From: Hetaerina americana
Lineage: Eukaryota > Arthropoda > Insecta > Odonata > Calopterygidae
DNA length: 64,000 bases
NCBI GenBank assembly: GCA_022747635.1
Contig: JAKTNV010000009.1
Span: forward strand, 28,373,622-28,437,621
Direction: 5' to 3'
Both the position numbers and the translations under genes were made by a program. Below the pieces are notes generated by a model. That model worked only from the letters and a program-made list of their open reading frames with translations. It did no database searches and was not told the DNA's origin. Below, one piece after another: positions 47,046 to 58,744 of the stretch. How positions within the stretch are numbered: position 1 is the stretch's first letter; each line of letters begins with the position of its first letter.

Positions 47046-49140
47046 CCATGTTTCTCAATCGCATCATGTCATTCCCTAATTGTATTCATAGATCTAAAAT
47101 ATTATAATGGCAACGTAGAGTAACATCAATTATTTCCACTTGACAAATGCCCATTTTTCTTGTGTAATTCTCCTTTTATGCAATTTTGTGTTTCCTACCA
47201 AAACATACTTTGGTGTACGTTAATTATTTTCAAGTGCCAAAAGGCACACCACCTTATTTTATGCAGATTATATTATTATCTTAAAGCCAATGAAATACGG
47301 ACAATGTAAAACTTTATTTTTCATGCTATATGTTTACATGTGTGTGTTCATGTTACATGTTTAAACTCATGTGACTTAAAGTCATGACTAATATTTTCTC
47401 AGCGAGGCAAGACTTGAGTTAAACCCGAAAAAATGGAAGCCTGCCATAAATCAGTTATTTCTCATGCCCATTGCCAAGCACATTTTCTGTGCATATTTCG
47501 CACAGAAAGCAGAGAGATCTAGTCCTTCTCTCTACTCCCGTGACATGGAGAGGAATCAGGAAGTCGGAAAAATAATCCAAAATTCCGGCGTTATTCCATC
47601 TGTGGTCCGAAGAAATTTGTAACCGTCTCCCAACGCGCATAAAATAATAAAACAGATAACGGTGGGCGGGAATGGGGGACAAAAATGATAAAACATTCCA
47701 GCGGCACTTAAGTTCCGCGCCCCACGGTCTTAACTGCCTCAGCCTGAACTTCGACCTTTCACGATCTCGCAGCTATGCCCGCAATATGATGCGTTCAACG
47801 ACCACACTCATGCTTGCCATCCCTCATAAATCTCAACCCCTAGGGAGACTTACTCAACAACTCCGGCACATCTTTTACAACACTACGCCTCTTATCATAA
47901 TGTACGAGTAAATCTTAAACTAATGTGGAATTAGCGTGCCGTTTTATTCTAACCCGAAATCACCAATGTTGTTTAAGAGTCTTAAAGGATCAGAGAATAG
48001 GATTTTAAGGATATTAAGCAAAATATACATTTTAATTACTGTATAGAGCCACAGGAGATGAAAAAGATATCAAAAATTTCTTTGATTATTTATATTATTA
48101 TTTAACTCAAAGGACATTTACATTCCCCGCAGTTAAATCCTAAGCTTAATCAATTAATTAGGAGGTTCAAAAAAGTCTGCTGTTTTAGTAAGCTGGTTCA
48201 TTTGTAACATACATTTCATACATATTTCATTACTGACAAATACTGATCGCGATTTACGCGTGGTTATCTTTCCAAGATCAAGACAGTCAATGGATATGTG
48301 AATATTTTCGTTTTTTCAGCCTGTCCTGAGGATGTAGAATATATCCGAATGGAATTTTCCGCTGAAAAAAATCACGAAACTTACGAATATTTACGCACAC
48401 CATTCATTTAGCATGAATGAATTCTCATTCTAATGACTGTCAGGCAAGAAAATTTCGAAAATAGTTTTGATACACCCTTGTCATACTAATATATTGTGTT
48501 ACTGTATGTTAGTCCTAAGATATTGTACGTATCAATTTTTTCCTATTTATGTATAATTTGTCAAATGTGTCAGTAAGTTTAATACTGTAAATGTATGACG
48601 AAGGGTTATGTGGTAGAAGTGATTCCATAGTCTAGCCGCAAAATAAAGAAAACTATATATCTAGCTATTCAAGTTATTGTGTGAAAGAACAATATTTTGA
48701 TCCAACATTCGGTATTACTAAAATGTAAAGCCCTTTGATTCAAAATGCTACTTTATTTGGTGGCTGCCTTCGTTTTTCATATTGTTTGGATTTTTACTAG
48801 TTTCTCGTGAATTATGAAACATCCAAATGTACTCTGCTTCGTTTATTTGATTTCTAGAACAGCTTTCCCGATCCAATTTCAAATAAATTCCCTTTATATC
48901 CATTCGCGAAAATCATAGCATTAAACAAAAGTTGAAAGTGGTTGTGAGCTACATTCCAAATGACGGGAATATATAAAGACGGCTCTAAAATTAAATTTTA
49001 TTCATCTATATTAATTCGAAATATAAATTTCCATTTAATACATTTATCATTGTTTTACCCCCTGTTCGCTCAAAGGAATGCCTCAACAAGTGATAACTTA
49101 CATCGCGAACTTGATAGTACTTCCAAGAAACTACTGGAGA
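47046..49140. other. AT-rich; hammerhead-like candidate at 48326-48350
   Basis: CTGAGGA (48326-48332), a GGAT/ATCC stem and CCGAAT follow the hammerhead layout except for GAAT in place of GAAA. No other feature recognised in about 2 kb. Confidence 0.35.
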
Positions 49141-49285
49141 AGCCGCAACATTAACTTTTCACGGAGTCATCCGCTAATATGCATTTCATAGCAACAATTT
49201 CCGAGTGTAAAAATCATACGCCTTGACCGGGGTCCCGGGATCCCGGTCAAGGCGAATGATTTTTATACTCTGAAATTGTTGAAAT
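49120..49285. repeat. SINE-2 body with inverted hairpin
   Basis: A minus-strand SINE-2 body (AGAAGCCGCAACATTAAC, ACGGAGTCATCCGCTAAT) runs into a near-perfect inverted repeat of about 44-base arms (49192-49235 and 49238-49280) centred on TCCCGGGA. The fold point lies in the B-box side of the head, as at 10137-10228, but with different centre bases. Confidence 0.8.
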
Positions 49286-49860
49286 CTAATGACACTTCTC
49301 TTTAGATACTTAGAAGATCCATAATACCCATATTTCAAACAAAACAACACTTTTATACATGCACACGTATGTAAATTATGAAATTGCAAAACCCTAAGGC
49401 ACTAGTCATCCAGGAATGGAAAGCTTTCAAAATGCGCTGAGGGGACCACAGTTAAGCCCTTTACCTTGGAATCCTCCCCTACTCGAGGGACAACTGCAGG
49501 CCATCCACCAAAACTTCCATGAAAAAATGAACACAAAAAATACTGTGACCTTTCCGCGGAGAGATGGGGGATCATGTGATTTCGTTCCCTGAATTCGCTC
49601 ACTTACCTCTGTTACCCCAAGCACGGGGACAGAAATGGCGGAGAGAAAAACAACTCACACTCCTCTCGACTCATTCCAAGGGGTAGGCCCATTTTTTTAT
49701 CCACTGGGTCGGACATGAAGGAGATGCTACGCGCTACCGTAGCTTAGGTCAGAGGATTTCACCGAACGTGTAAAAAATAAATAATAAATATGGGCATATA
49801 TATATAGATTATTTCGTCGACGTAACATGGAAGTGCCGAATAGTACATTACACAGTAACA
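49286..49860. other. Unassigned
   Basis: Two overlapping minus ORFs at 49402-49624 lack domains. A splice-donor-like AGAGGTAAGTGAG sits on the minus strand near 49605. Nothing firm. Confidence 0.35.
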
Positions 49861-49864
49861 AACA

Positions 49865-49945
49865 AGATAGAAACACAAAAAAAGTATCACTCACACGTTA
49901 TTTCTTGATAATTTCGACGGAATTCTACTCCGTCTTCATCGGAAG
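49865..49945 (-). repeat. Hairpin with hammerhead-like outline plus GTGTGAGTG block
   Basis: On the minus strand CCGATGAA, a 6-bp stem (GACGGA/TCCGTC) and GAAATTATCAAG are followed by ACGTGTGAGTGATAC and TTTGTGTTTCTATC. The downstream block matches 3.9 kb and 15.8 kb. The U of the CUGA core is C here. TA-rich sequence adjoins. Confidence 0.5.
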
Positions 49946-49984
49946 ATAGATATATGTACGTATGTATATATACAACTATATTCA

Positions 49985-50240
49985 TTATTTGATATTCAAC
50001 CGTTCAAGGTAAGTTTAAGATGGGCACAGCTTACGCAACCGTAGATCAATAAATTCCCTTGCCTCTCCTCAAAAACACAACTGAACATCCGAAGCTAAGG
50101 AAAGCCCCTCTTCAATTCCACATGATTCATTTCTCCTTTATTACGTCCAACATGCCTGTCCTATCTCTATCCCTTCCTCGTTTGCCTTACGTTCTCCCTT
50201 CTACCACAGTCTTCAACATCCCATTGTCAATGCTCAACAT
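49985..50240 (-). mobile_element. LINE-A 3' end
   Basis: On the minus strand ATGGGATGTTGAAGACTGTG (GMLKTVVEGR coding block), a GKRGRDRDR segment and GMLDVIKEK match LINE-A, followed by a tail ending TACCTTGAACGGTTGAATAT. It stops exactly where the SINE-2 element begins. Confidence 0.65.
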
Positions 50241-50652
50241 TCAAAATCCAACTTTAAACAATTTGGGTGTTTTACCTATGACAAATTCCAATGAACTGCG
50301 GGAGATACCGCGACAGTAACTGTTTACAGAGTTATCCGGTAAATTTTTATTACAATCCAACCTATTTAAAGTGTAAAAATCATTCGCCTTTACCGGGATT
50401 CAAACGCGGATACCTCGATGTCCGGCCGAGTAGCCAGTTGAGCTATCGAGGCGTCCTCTTAAACTTCGAGATTTTGGGGGCTTTAAAGGAACTAGATGTT
50501 GAGACGAAATCCTTTAAAGTCACCAGAATCTCGGAGTGTAATAGGCGCATCGGTAGCTTAACTGGCTAAAGCACTTGACCGGACATCGAGGAATCAGGGT
50601 TCGAATTCCGGTCAAGGCGAATGATTTTTACACTCTAAAATTGTTGCATTAT
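50241..50652. repeat. SINE-2 pair: two opposed tRNA heads
   Basis: A minus copy (50241-50510) has body, tRNA-like head and leader. A plus partial copy (50515-50652) has the head GGTAGCTTAACTGG (A box) and GGGTTCGAATTCC (B box) followed by a truncated body AAGGCGAATGATTTTTACAC. The outer parts of the two copies form inverted arms (50355-50400 with 50605-50650). Unlike the 10-kb and 49-kb loci, the two heads are retained. Confidence 0.75.
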
Positions 50653-51400
50653 AGCCGATATTAAGAATTTCTCATCGACTTTGATTCCTAACTCCAGTTC
50701 TTCCCATGCCTCATCACCTATTTCCTCCACATTTACCTTCAAAAGGTCAGTTGATAAGGGACATCCCTGTCTTACCCCCTTTCATTCAACATTTCATTTC
50801 GACAATTTCTAGTCCCTCCAACCGCAACGTATAAGTGAACAGTCTGAGATATGTGAATGTCGTGCATTCTTCTTTTATGCCTTCAATCTACAGTCTATCC
50901 TGTACTTTTATTTTCAGCAGTAAATTCATTGATTCTACCAATGCACTCTATCAAACGCAATCTATGAAGCTACGAAACACAAATACATCATGGTAGGATT
51001 CCATGCTCCTCACTATTAGTGACCTCATTGCTGGTATGGTATCCCTCGTGCCTCCCAACTTTCTGGACCCAAAATGATCATCTCCTGAATAATCTTTCTC
51101 CTAATCTCAAATCTCTTATTGATGAACCTGTGTACTGCTGCAGTTACGTGCGGGATCATAAATATTTCCCTCCATTCATCACATATAGCTACTTTCCCCT
51201 TTTTTTAGGAGTAGTAACTAGCACTGTTCACACGCACACTTCCGGTCAACTACCTCCCTGATTAATTCTAATAATTACTCGATACTTTTTTCTGGAGTTA
51301 TTTGGCGAATTCCTAAGCTCTGTCTTTTCGCAATACTACACCGTGTTTCAATTCCCAGGCAAGAAAACTTTTTTACGCTTGTGATCCGCACGATTCCACC
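50653..51400 (-). pseudogene. LINE reverse transcriptase fragment
   Basis: On the minus strand AFDRVHW (about 50938-50958) is the catalytic FxDxxKAFDxVxW block and KGVRQGCPLS (about 50752-50781) is the conserved GxxQGxxLSP block. Upstream pieces MIILGPESWEARG and FINKRFEIRRKII are LINE-like. Frame shifts and stops lie between blocks. Same orientation as the LINE-A 3' end 49985-50240, so the two may be one element split by SINE-2, with the FADD region lost. Confidence 0.72.
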
Positions 51401-51454
51401 TTCTCTACCATTTCTGAATTTGTCTTTTATGTGTTCCTAACTCTTTTCCTTTTA

Positions 51455-51575
51455 TATACATATATATACATGTGAATGAATATGTACATATGCATGTATA
51501 CGTACATATACACATATATATACATGTGTGTATATATATGCATATACATGTGTGTGTATATATATATATATATAT
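51455..51575. repeat. TA/CA-rich microsatellite
   Basis: Irregular TATA/CATG/TGTG units directly before the SINE-1 copy. Confidence 0.9.
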
Positions 51576-51577
51576 GA

Positions 51578-51853
51578 GTGGGTCGCGGTAATCCAGGGGG
51601 TAGAGCGTTGGACTACTGACTAGAGGGTTCCGCGTTCGATTCCTGGGACAGGCACTCTGGGCACCCGCAGCTCCACCCAAGCTATGTGATTTTTCGGGTA
51701 CCAGATCTTCCTGGGAAACCATAACCGGCACAGGGACAGGAACTGGCCCCCCTACCCTGATGTGTGAATTTCACACGCCGTCGGGCTTAGTACTGGGTGA
51801 ACTCTACCATCACCTACCAAACCGACCTTCGGGTTGATTACTGTGTTTATGTT
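51578..51853 (+). mobile_element. SINE-1, near full-length
   Basis: Starts GTGGGTCGCGGTAATCCAGG, has the A-box-like ATCCAGGGGGTAGAG and B-box-like GCGTTCGATTCCTGG, and carries the whole body (CACTCTGGGCACC, GGTACCAGATCTTCC, ACCATAACCGGCAC, ACACGCCGTC, TACCATCACCTACC) to GTGTTTATG. Embedded between TA microsatellites. Clearly homologous to the minus copy at 29062-29346. Confidence 0.9.
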
Positions 51854-51879
51854 TTTTTCATATGTATACATACATAATA

Positions 51880-51889
<10 letters not shown>

Positions 51890-51945
<56 letters not shown>
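51890..51945. repeat. (TA)n microsatellite
   Basis: Pure TA array. Confidence 0.97.
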
Positions 51946-51947
<2 letters not shown>

Positions 51948-51949
51948 AT

Positions 51950-52542
51950 TTAAATGAATGTTTATATACATACATATATATACTCAAGTACTAATCCATC
52001 CAGTCTCAACCCCAATGGATGTCCCCACGATCCATTCATCTTCATAAAGGGCCTGCCTACAGGGAAACTCCCATCTTCCTTCCTCCCTCTTTCACGTGTG
52101 CCTTTCTCGAAAATCCCCCTCCATTCCTCCACCTCATTATCCTCGTCGATGCAAAGCTAAGCTTTATCCTCATGGCCCCTCAGCCTACCCACCGACGATT
52201 TTGTAGCGGGTGGGAGAAGGGGATGGGGAAGAGTTGCGTGCATGGTGTCAACACCCGTGCCAAACCCCCCTCGACCACCCCTAAACCTTTCGGCAGGTCA
52301 CGGAAAAGTTGAAACTTCGCGAGTGGAACTACGCCTGGGTTCTGCTCGCACTTAAATGGGCATAATTAATGTCCTGTTTCGGTTCCACGTCCGGATCTTT
52401 CCGAGTTTTCTATGTAGAATTGGTAATTTTCCACCTTTCTCACCAACAATTTAGTAGTAGCAGATTTAGCTGTTACCTTACGTCGACTATCGAGGCCATT
52501 CTAACTGCCTAACATTAGAAGCCTTTTCATGAATGGTATATC

Positions 52543-52545
<3 letters not shown>
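51950..52545. other. Unassigned, GC-richer part 52010-52320
   Basis: C-rich plus strand switching to G-rich near 52200. ORFs on the plus strand show no domain. Confidence 0.4.
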
Positions 52546-52546
<1 letters not shown>

Positions 52547-52635
<89 letters not shown>

Positions 52636-52640
52636 TACAT
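52547..52640. repeat. (TA)n microsatellite, with CA and T tracts
   Basis: Long TA array, then ACATATACAT units and a T9 run. Confidence 0.97.
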
Positions 52641-55285
52641 ACATATATTTTTTTTTTCTTTTATGAGTCACGCCTGCTTCACCTCACTGTTAAATATCGC
52701 CGAGCAGACTTTTCCGTACACACACACACATGCGTGAGTGTAATATGATGAGGATACGATCCGCAGTAAGAAACAAAGAAAAACTACGAAACTCAAGCAC
52801 AGTTTCAGTATTCTAACCCTTCGCTAAGAGCATGGAGCATTGATATCGAAGAAATCTTTGTATTCCATTGGTAGGTAAAAAAACAAATATAAAAATATAA
52901 ATCACAATCGTGTAGAACAAGTCATCCATACATTTAATTTTTGCTTACAATCTTGGATGTAGATTGTGTGTTGATTTCATTACCCAAAAGCAATGCTAAT
53001 TACAAGAGAAATTAATTAAAACACACTTTTCCTAATTCGCTATTGTATACTTAAATGAGCCCCCTCCTAAGAAACGTTTGGAGAGAAGAAGACGAAAGCA
53101 AAATTGGGGCAAGAAAAAATTTGAACTAAACAAACATGGACTTTTCATTACTTGACCAGAATGATTTACTACCCTCGGGAGTAAACTGCGCCGCGAGAAT
53201 TGATTTTAATGTGGAAACACTTAAGAAATTCTCTATGATCTCTAACCTTGGTATCTTATACCCTCTTTGCCGATCACTCCATAATGCGACGTCCTTCACG
53301 TGAGGCACATCTTTCTCCTCCGAACCCATTAAATACCTCGAGTGTTGATTACGTCAGCGCCGTTGGGAGCATTTTCGTGAATGAGTGCGTGTGTACAAGG
53401 TGGCGTCATCACAGGGGCCCGGTGTACATTGGGAATACTCGGCATCTCCTTTCCCTTTCTCATTCCTTGCCTTACACGTCGAGAATGCTAACGCAAGTGT
53501 GATGGATTGTTTCGACCGTCCCGAACGCCCTGAAGGGATGGGGGGGGGGGATTGGGGCGGACGGGTTGGACGCGGGATAATAATTGATAACAACAGGGCA
53601 ATAACGATGCGGAGGTTGCATTAATCCCTCCTCCACGCCCCATGCGTCCCGAATCGTTTGTGTTGCATTAATCACGCCCACCATTAATTTGGGAGGAATT
53701 CGAGTCGGCGAACGCATACTTACGCATCGATTTTCTCTGGGATAGGAGTTAATAAAGGATCACTCCGAAAATGTTCGCACGGTTTTTAACGAGTTTTAAT
53801 TTTAATAATTGATTACGGGGAGGAAAAATAAACCACGGTTTCTCACCATGACGGAAATTGGCCACGACATGATGCGAAGTAATGAGCTTTCACCGACTTT
53901 TTTTATATTTTCCATCAGGCGAAAATATAAAATGGAAAACCAAAATGCGAACAAAAAAAAACAAAAATTGATTATTAGAGTGAAATTAATTAGAGGTAAT
54001 TTCATTTGGAAAAGGCCATCGCGCCATCCACATCACACAATATGTCTCGGAGACGTGTTCCTCATCCTAGTCTCAAATATTTCATACGTCTCTAAAATGG
54101 AGAAATAAGACTTTTACTCTTTGATGCCAGTGACATTCCAGATAAAAATTACTCATATTAATTTTGCATTTATGTGCAAACAATACCTATTTGGTATATT
54201 GTTTTTCTATATTTGTGAAAAGGACAACCAGTTCATGGAAGCAATTGATTAATCAGATGGCATTTCAGCATGTTCTCTTCACTGCATTGCCCTCTGGGAA
54301 GAAAATACGTGATACATAAAAATAGCTTTTCATTCATATATAATTCATCTCATAATTATTTATCATCATAATACCTCGTTTAAAAAATACGGGTAAAAGA
54401 AAATACGATTAATTGATTTTAGGAAACATGCACTTGGGTACCTTTTTAACCAATAATATAGCTCCACTATTGCACTCCTCAGTTACGCTTCAAAATCAAC
54501 GTACAGGTAAGGTAAGGGTTTATTTTCATCCAATCTGTCCGAAAAAAATTGTAAAGAAAAGGCATACATGGTAGTTAGTTTTAGAACACGGATAAGGAAA
54601 CGGGTCACATGTTTCTCCCTTGACCGCCTCGATTGACCAGGGCTGTGCTTGGTGCCGAGTTAGAGATTATCACACTACATGTAAAAGGAAAGACCGGAAA
54701 AGTTTTGACTACAGTTTTTAACATGGTAGCACTTTGTCTTTCATTGCCAAATAAAAATGACTCTGTAGGATAATCTGCTGATAATTTGAATTTGTTGGTG
54801 CATGGTATACTAATATCACTTAGAGAGTGAGGCCCGTGGGGATACGAATATCTCTTTACGAGAGGGGATGAAGGAAACGGCGGAGACGACGAGCAAGGAA
54901 GGGTAATAAGTTGCCTAATAGAGATCTGACGATGTTGGTGAAATGCGGCCTGTTTGAGTGGGATTTAGCGCTGAAGTGAATGGGGCCAGGATTCAGCCAG
55001 TTAGGGCGCCTGCGACACACAGGATAGACGTCGCAATCATAAGAAATCCACGCGGCCTCTTCTGATGAAAACATTCCAGCAGCAGAGTATTATTTAATTT
55101 CCAAATTATCTAGATCACAATTTCCACTATAAGAGGTCGAAAGAGCTCGGAAAAGGAAACACTGTGAAATTCAAGACGCTAAAAAATAGAAAAAAAACGA
55201 TCATAAATTTTTTTCCATGAAATTTGTCCACTAAATTTTATTCAGGTATAAATATTTTTAACGCTTCAGCATAAAAATAAAGTAC
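52641..55285. other. Mostly AT-rich; GC-rich patch 53380-53720 with G11 tract
   Basis: The patch contains several short open frames on both strands and a homopolymer G run near 53540. No gene or repeat family recognised elsewhere in the stretch. Confidence 0.4.
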
Positions 55286-55287
55286 CT

Positions 55288-55320
55288 TACCCGATGATGA
55301 TGCTTAGGCTTTGAAACTAG
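55288..55320 (+). repeat. Hammerhead-like hairpin candidate beside (TA)n
   Basis: CCGATGATGATGC, a short TAGGC-type loop and TTGAAACTAG follow the GATGA/GAAAC outline seen in the 5.0-kb palindrome. A TA array begins about 30 bases downstream. Confidence 0.35.
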
Positions 55321-55345
55321 TTGCAACCGAATTAAATTCATTGAA

Positions 55346-55348
<3 letters not shown>

Positions 55349-55408
<60 letters not shown>

Positions 55409-55470
55409 GTATATATATAAATAATATATTATATACTATATATATACACATATATATATATATATATAAA
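55349..55470. repeat. (TA)n microsatellite, two blocks
   Basis: Two TA arrays separated by about 40 bases of AT-rich sequence. Confidence 0.95.
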
Positions 55471-55814
55471 TATAAATACCTTGCAAGCCATCGTCAGGGT
55501 GTGTCGCAGGGGGTGAATACACACCAGAATAATTTTACCCGAACATTACCCTACCGCGGTCGAAAAATGTTCTTATGATCCCCTATTTTCGCGGAAAAAA
55601 TGACATCTTGAATATATCTATTCTACATTTAAACTCTCTAATTTTATAAGCATGATCTCTCCCACCGTAGTACGATGGGGTCAATAACACATTTTTAACA
55701 TCACTGCTAAAGAGACCTCCTTCCAAAATATGCAAGAGCTATAACCTGTTATTTAACCTTCGCTTCGTGAGTGATTCCCAGCCTAGCTGCTCTAATATTT
55801 TGGATTATTATTAT
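55471..55814. other. No recognised feature
   Basis: Nothing identified. Confidence 0.45.
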
Positions 55815-56343
55815 TAGGTAATCTACCGGTTAAGGTAGGTTTTTGGATGGACACAACTACCAACTAAATATTTTGTGACTCCTAACAAAACACAAAATCC
55901 AGCATCCTACTCTATATCAGGTCCGTCTTCATGTCAGAGTACTTTCTTCCTCCCTTCATCCCGTCCAACATCTCTATCCTGTTCCTTCCCTTTCCTCGTT
56001 TGTCCAACATTCTCCCCTCTATCACAGTCTTCCACTTCCCACTGCCGGTCAATACCCCCTTCATCCACTTTTCCTGCCTCCATAGGATTTCTCCCAACAA
56101 ACCCCTCTCTTCGCCCACCATACCAATTACTTCCTCATTTGTTTTCTTCTATGTCCATTTCACCTTCTCCACTCTTCTCCACACCCACATTTCAAAAGCC
56201 TCCAGTCTACGTCTATCCTCCTGCTTCAATGACCACGTTTCCGCACCGCACATAGCTACGCTCCATATCAAAGTTTTTACGTCTTTTCTTAATATCCTTA
56301 CTCAACGTCCCCGTCATCAACTCCCTCCTCCTTACGCAACTAA
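55815..56343 (-). mobile_element. LINE-A, 5'-truncated 3' end
   Basis: Minus-strand copy closely matching 23545-24318: GAGTAAGGATATTAAGAAAA, TAGCTATGTGCGGTGCGGAA, GATAGACGTAGACTGGAGGC (LEAFEMWVWRR), a GEERGLLGEILWRQEKWMKG reading, TVIEGRMLDKRGKGRNRIEM, LDGMKGGRKYSDMKTDL and a 3' tail ACCTTAACCGGTAGATTACC. One of the best-preserved C-termini of the family here. Joins directly to a different LINE at 56345. Confidence 0.82.
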
Positions 56344-56344
56344 T

Positions 56345-57235
56345 TTCATCATAGCAACGTTTTACAAATCTAGCTCCTGGCTATCTAAATCTAGCTGCAC
56401 GCGATCCAATACGGGAATCAATCCAACCTCTTGAGGATTCCATTTACTTGCAGCATATTCTAAATGAGGCCTAACCTGCGACAGATAACATTAACATTTC
56501 ACTTGATCATCACATTTACCGAGTACTCTCCTAATTTTTTGCTTGCTTGTCCACATATTCCCCGTATGTGTTTCACCCAGGGGAGATCGTGATTGAGGGT
56601 AACGCCTAGGTATTAAATTGAGTCTACACACTTCCCTGGGGAACACCTGAAGTAACTTCTACTGCATTTGAGCTAACTCAATCTATCATTACTCTTTGTT
56701 TCCGACCATTCAAAAAGTATTTATTCCAACCCCGGATATTTTTTTCTATGCCACATACTTCTAGCTTTGCATGTGGTTCACTATGAGGCACTTCGTCGAA
56801 AGATTTCGAAAATCTAGAAAAATCGCGTCCACTTGAACATTGTTTTCTTCCGGTATGAGAATACCATGAACAAAAAGCGCCAGCTGTCTCTCGCAAAATC
56901 TATCTTTTCGGAAACCGTGCTGATTTTTCATTGATAACTTCTGATTATCGCGGTGTCTCACGATCAAACTAGGAATTAAATGTTCCATAACCTTTCACAA
57001 AATGTATGTGAGGGAAATAGGCCTTTAATTACTCGGTTCCTCCTTGTCTCCGTTTTTAAATGTTGGTGTTACGATAGCCGTTTTCCAATCTCTGGGAACC
57101 TTGTGATCTACCAGCGACTTCTTAAATATTATTTCTAGATGCGGCGCCATTTCCGAAGCTAGATCCTTAAATATGTATACGGGCGAGTATTTCATCTGGA
57201 CAATCATTTCAATTTCAATATGTCGGTGTTCATTA
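56345..57235 (-). pseudogene. CR1/Jockey-like LINE reverse transcriptase fragment
   Basis: Minus-strand frames give, in order, KDLASEMAPHLEIIFKKSL and PRDWKTAIVTPTFKNGDKE, MEHLIPSLIVRHRDN, KNQHGFRKDRFCERQLALFV (RT motif), QVDAIFLDFRNLSTKC (FLDFSKAFD with the second part mutated), RGWNKYFLNGRKQRVMID, then TSGVPQGSV. A deletion removes the YADD segment; the tail resumes with VRPHLEYAA-like and AARFVKRCYDEIS. Typical order for CR1/Jockey-type RTs. Dead. Confidence 0.8.
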
Positions 57236-57344
57236 TTTCATGGGCATGAACTCAAACGAATTATTTAAAAAAGGAATCTCGAAAAACCGAACGAGTTTTA
57301 ATATAACACCAAAGTACCCCAGTGCGACGGATCCTACTGGAGAG
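57236..57344. other. Junction sequence
   Basis: Short unassigned spacer between a minus-strand and a plus-strand LINE fragment. Confidence 0.4.
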
Positions 57345-57720
57345 AAAATTAATACGGCGGCTTTTGAGATGTCGGTGTGGAGAAGGATAGAACAGGTGTT
57401 ATGGGCAAAAAGGATGCAAATTAGGAAGTGCTAGGAATGGCGGCAGAGGAGAAACGATTTTTTGGAGGAAACCAAAGGAGGTAAGAGAGATTGTTGCAGA
57501 GCACCTTGATTGGCGATGGAATGTTGAAGATTGTGATAGAGGAGAATGCGTTAGGCAAGCGAGGAAGCCGTAAAGAAGGATAGAAATGTTTAACGTAATA
57601 AAGGTAGCATGCAGGAAGGGTTTATCTTAATTTCCGCTGTCTATTTGTGTTACTTAGAAGAAAGAATTGCATCGTTGTTTAGTCTGGCCATCTAAAATCT
57701 ATGTTAAACGGTAGAGAGGC
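57345..57720 (+). mobile_element. LINE-A 3' end
   Basis: AAFEMSVWRRIEQVLWAKRM matches LEAFEMWVWRRMEKVKW; GATGGAATGTTGAAGATTGT matches the MLKTVIE block; the tail CTATGTTAAACGGTAGAG resembles the family's 3' terminus. Opposite orientation to the copy at 55815-56343. Confidence 0.65.
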
Positions 57721-58744
57721 TAAAAATAATCATCTATCAGAAACTACATAATTTATTTCCATTAAAATTGCAAATTTGTTTTCTGAATGCATTTTAATAT
57801 TATTCTTATCCAACTGGGTAACCTGGGTAGATTTTCTTTGGATTCCGTTGGCATTTTCTGAATCATCTCTACCTCCGGTTGGTTTGTTATTTCCACTAAA
57901 AACATTTTGATTCCGCCATAAATCTAAATCCCATATTTTGCCAGTGCAATGATGTGAAATACAAAATAAAAGCAGTGATAACAATAGAATTTATCAATAT
58001 TTCGAAATATGAACACTTTTTACTGCAAATAATAGGCCTAATCCAAATAAAAACGTACACAATAATTCTCAATACTAAAATGTATATGCCTATCATTAAT
58101 TAGCAATAAATTTTCGTATTTTTTTCGTTTCTCACCCCTAATCTTCCAAAAATGTTGCTATTATTATTTAATTCCACAATGCAAATATTCGCTTGGTTTG
58201 ACGCGAGTGTGTTTGTAAAAGTTTTGTTGAATTAATACGCAAAGCATCTAAGTATTCTGTGAAATACCCTATTTCAGAATTTTCAGAAGTGCAGAAAGAG
58301 CATTCAAATGCTTGTTAAACTTAACAGTCAATGCATCAGCGTATTCATCTTTGGTTAATGGGAGTCATGCATACTTTAGGTTTTGGAAATACGTATATCC
58401 ATTTATGGAGAAACCATCACTTTTTGTGTATCTATTGTTTTACGCAGAGATGTTTTCAGATAAAAATCTGTCGCTAATCTACCATCACTATCCGATGAAA
58501 AGCTCTCTCTCCCTCTTTCTCATTTCTGAAATTGGTGGCTGCAATTCTTTATAATTCTTCATATTCTTCACTTTCATCAATATTTTGACATCATGGCCAG
58601 GTGGTGTGCCACATTTAGTAGCAATAAGCTCATTGCCTTTCATGCTTAAAGTAGAATTATTAAAGAGCTATTCGAAATTAACTAGCCATTCCCTTATTCC
58701 CATTTATATAACTATATTCAGAGGGATAATTGGTGAGGGTAATT
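57721..58744. other. AT-rich sequence, nothing recognised
   Basis: Short ORFs only. Confidence 0.5.

Noticed and set aside
49590..49640. AGAGGTAAGTGAG splice donor on minus strand
   Set aside because: The flanking ORF is short and without domain; the motif alone is not enough for an exon call.
50543..50617. Functional tRNA gene
   Set aside because: A and B boxes are present but the acceptor ends do not pair as in a tRNA and the unit recurs as part of SINE-2.
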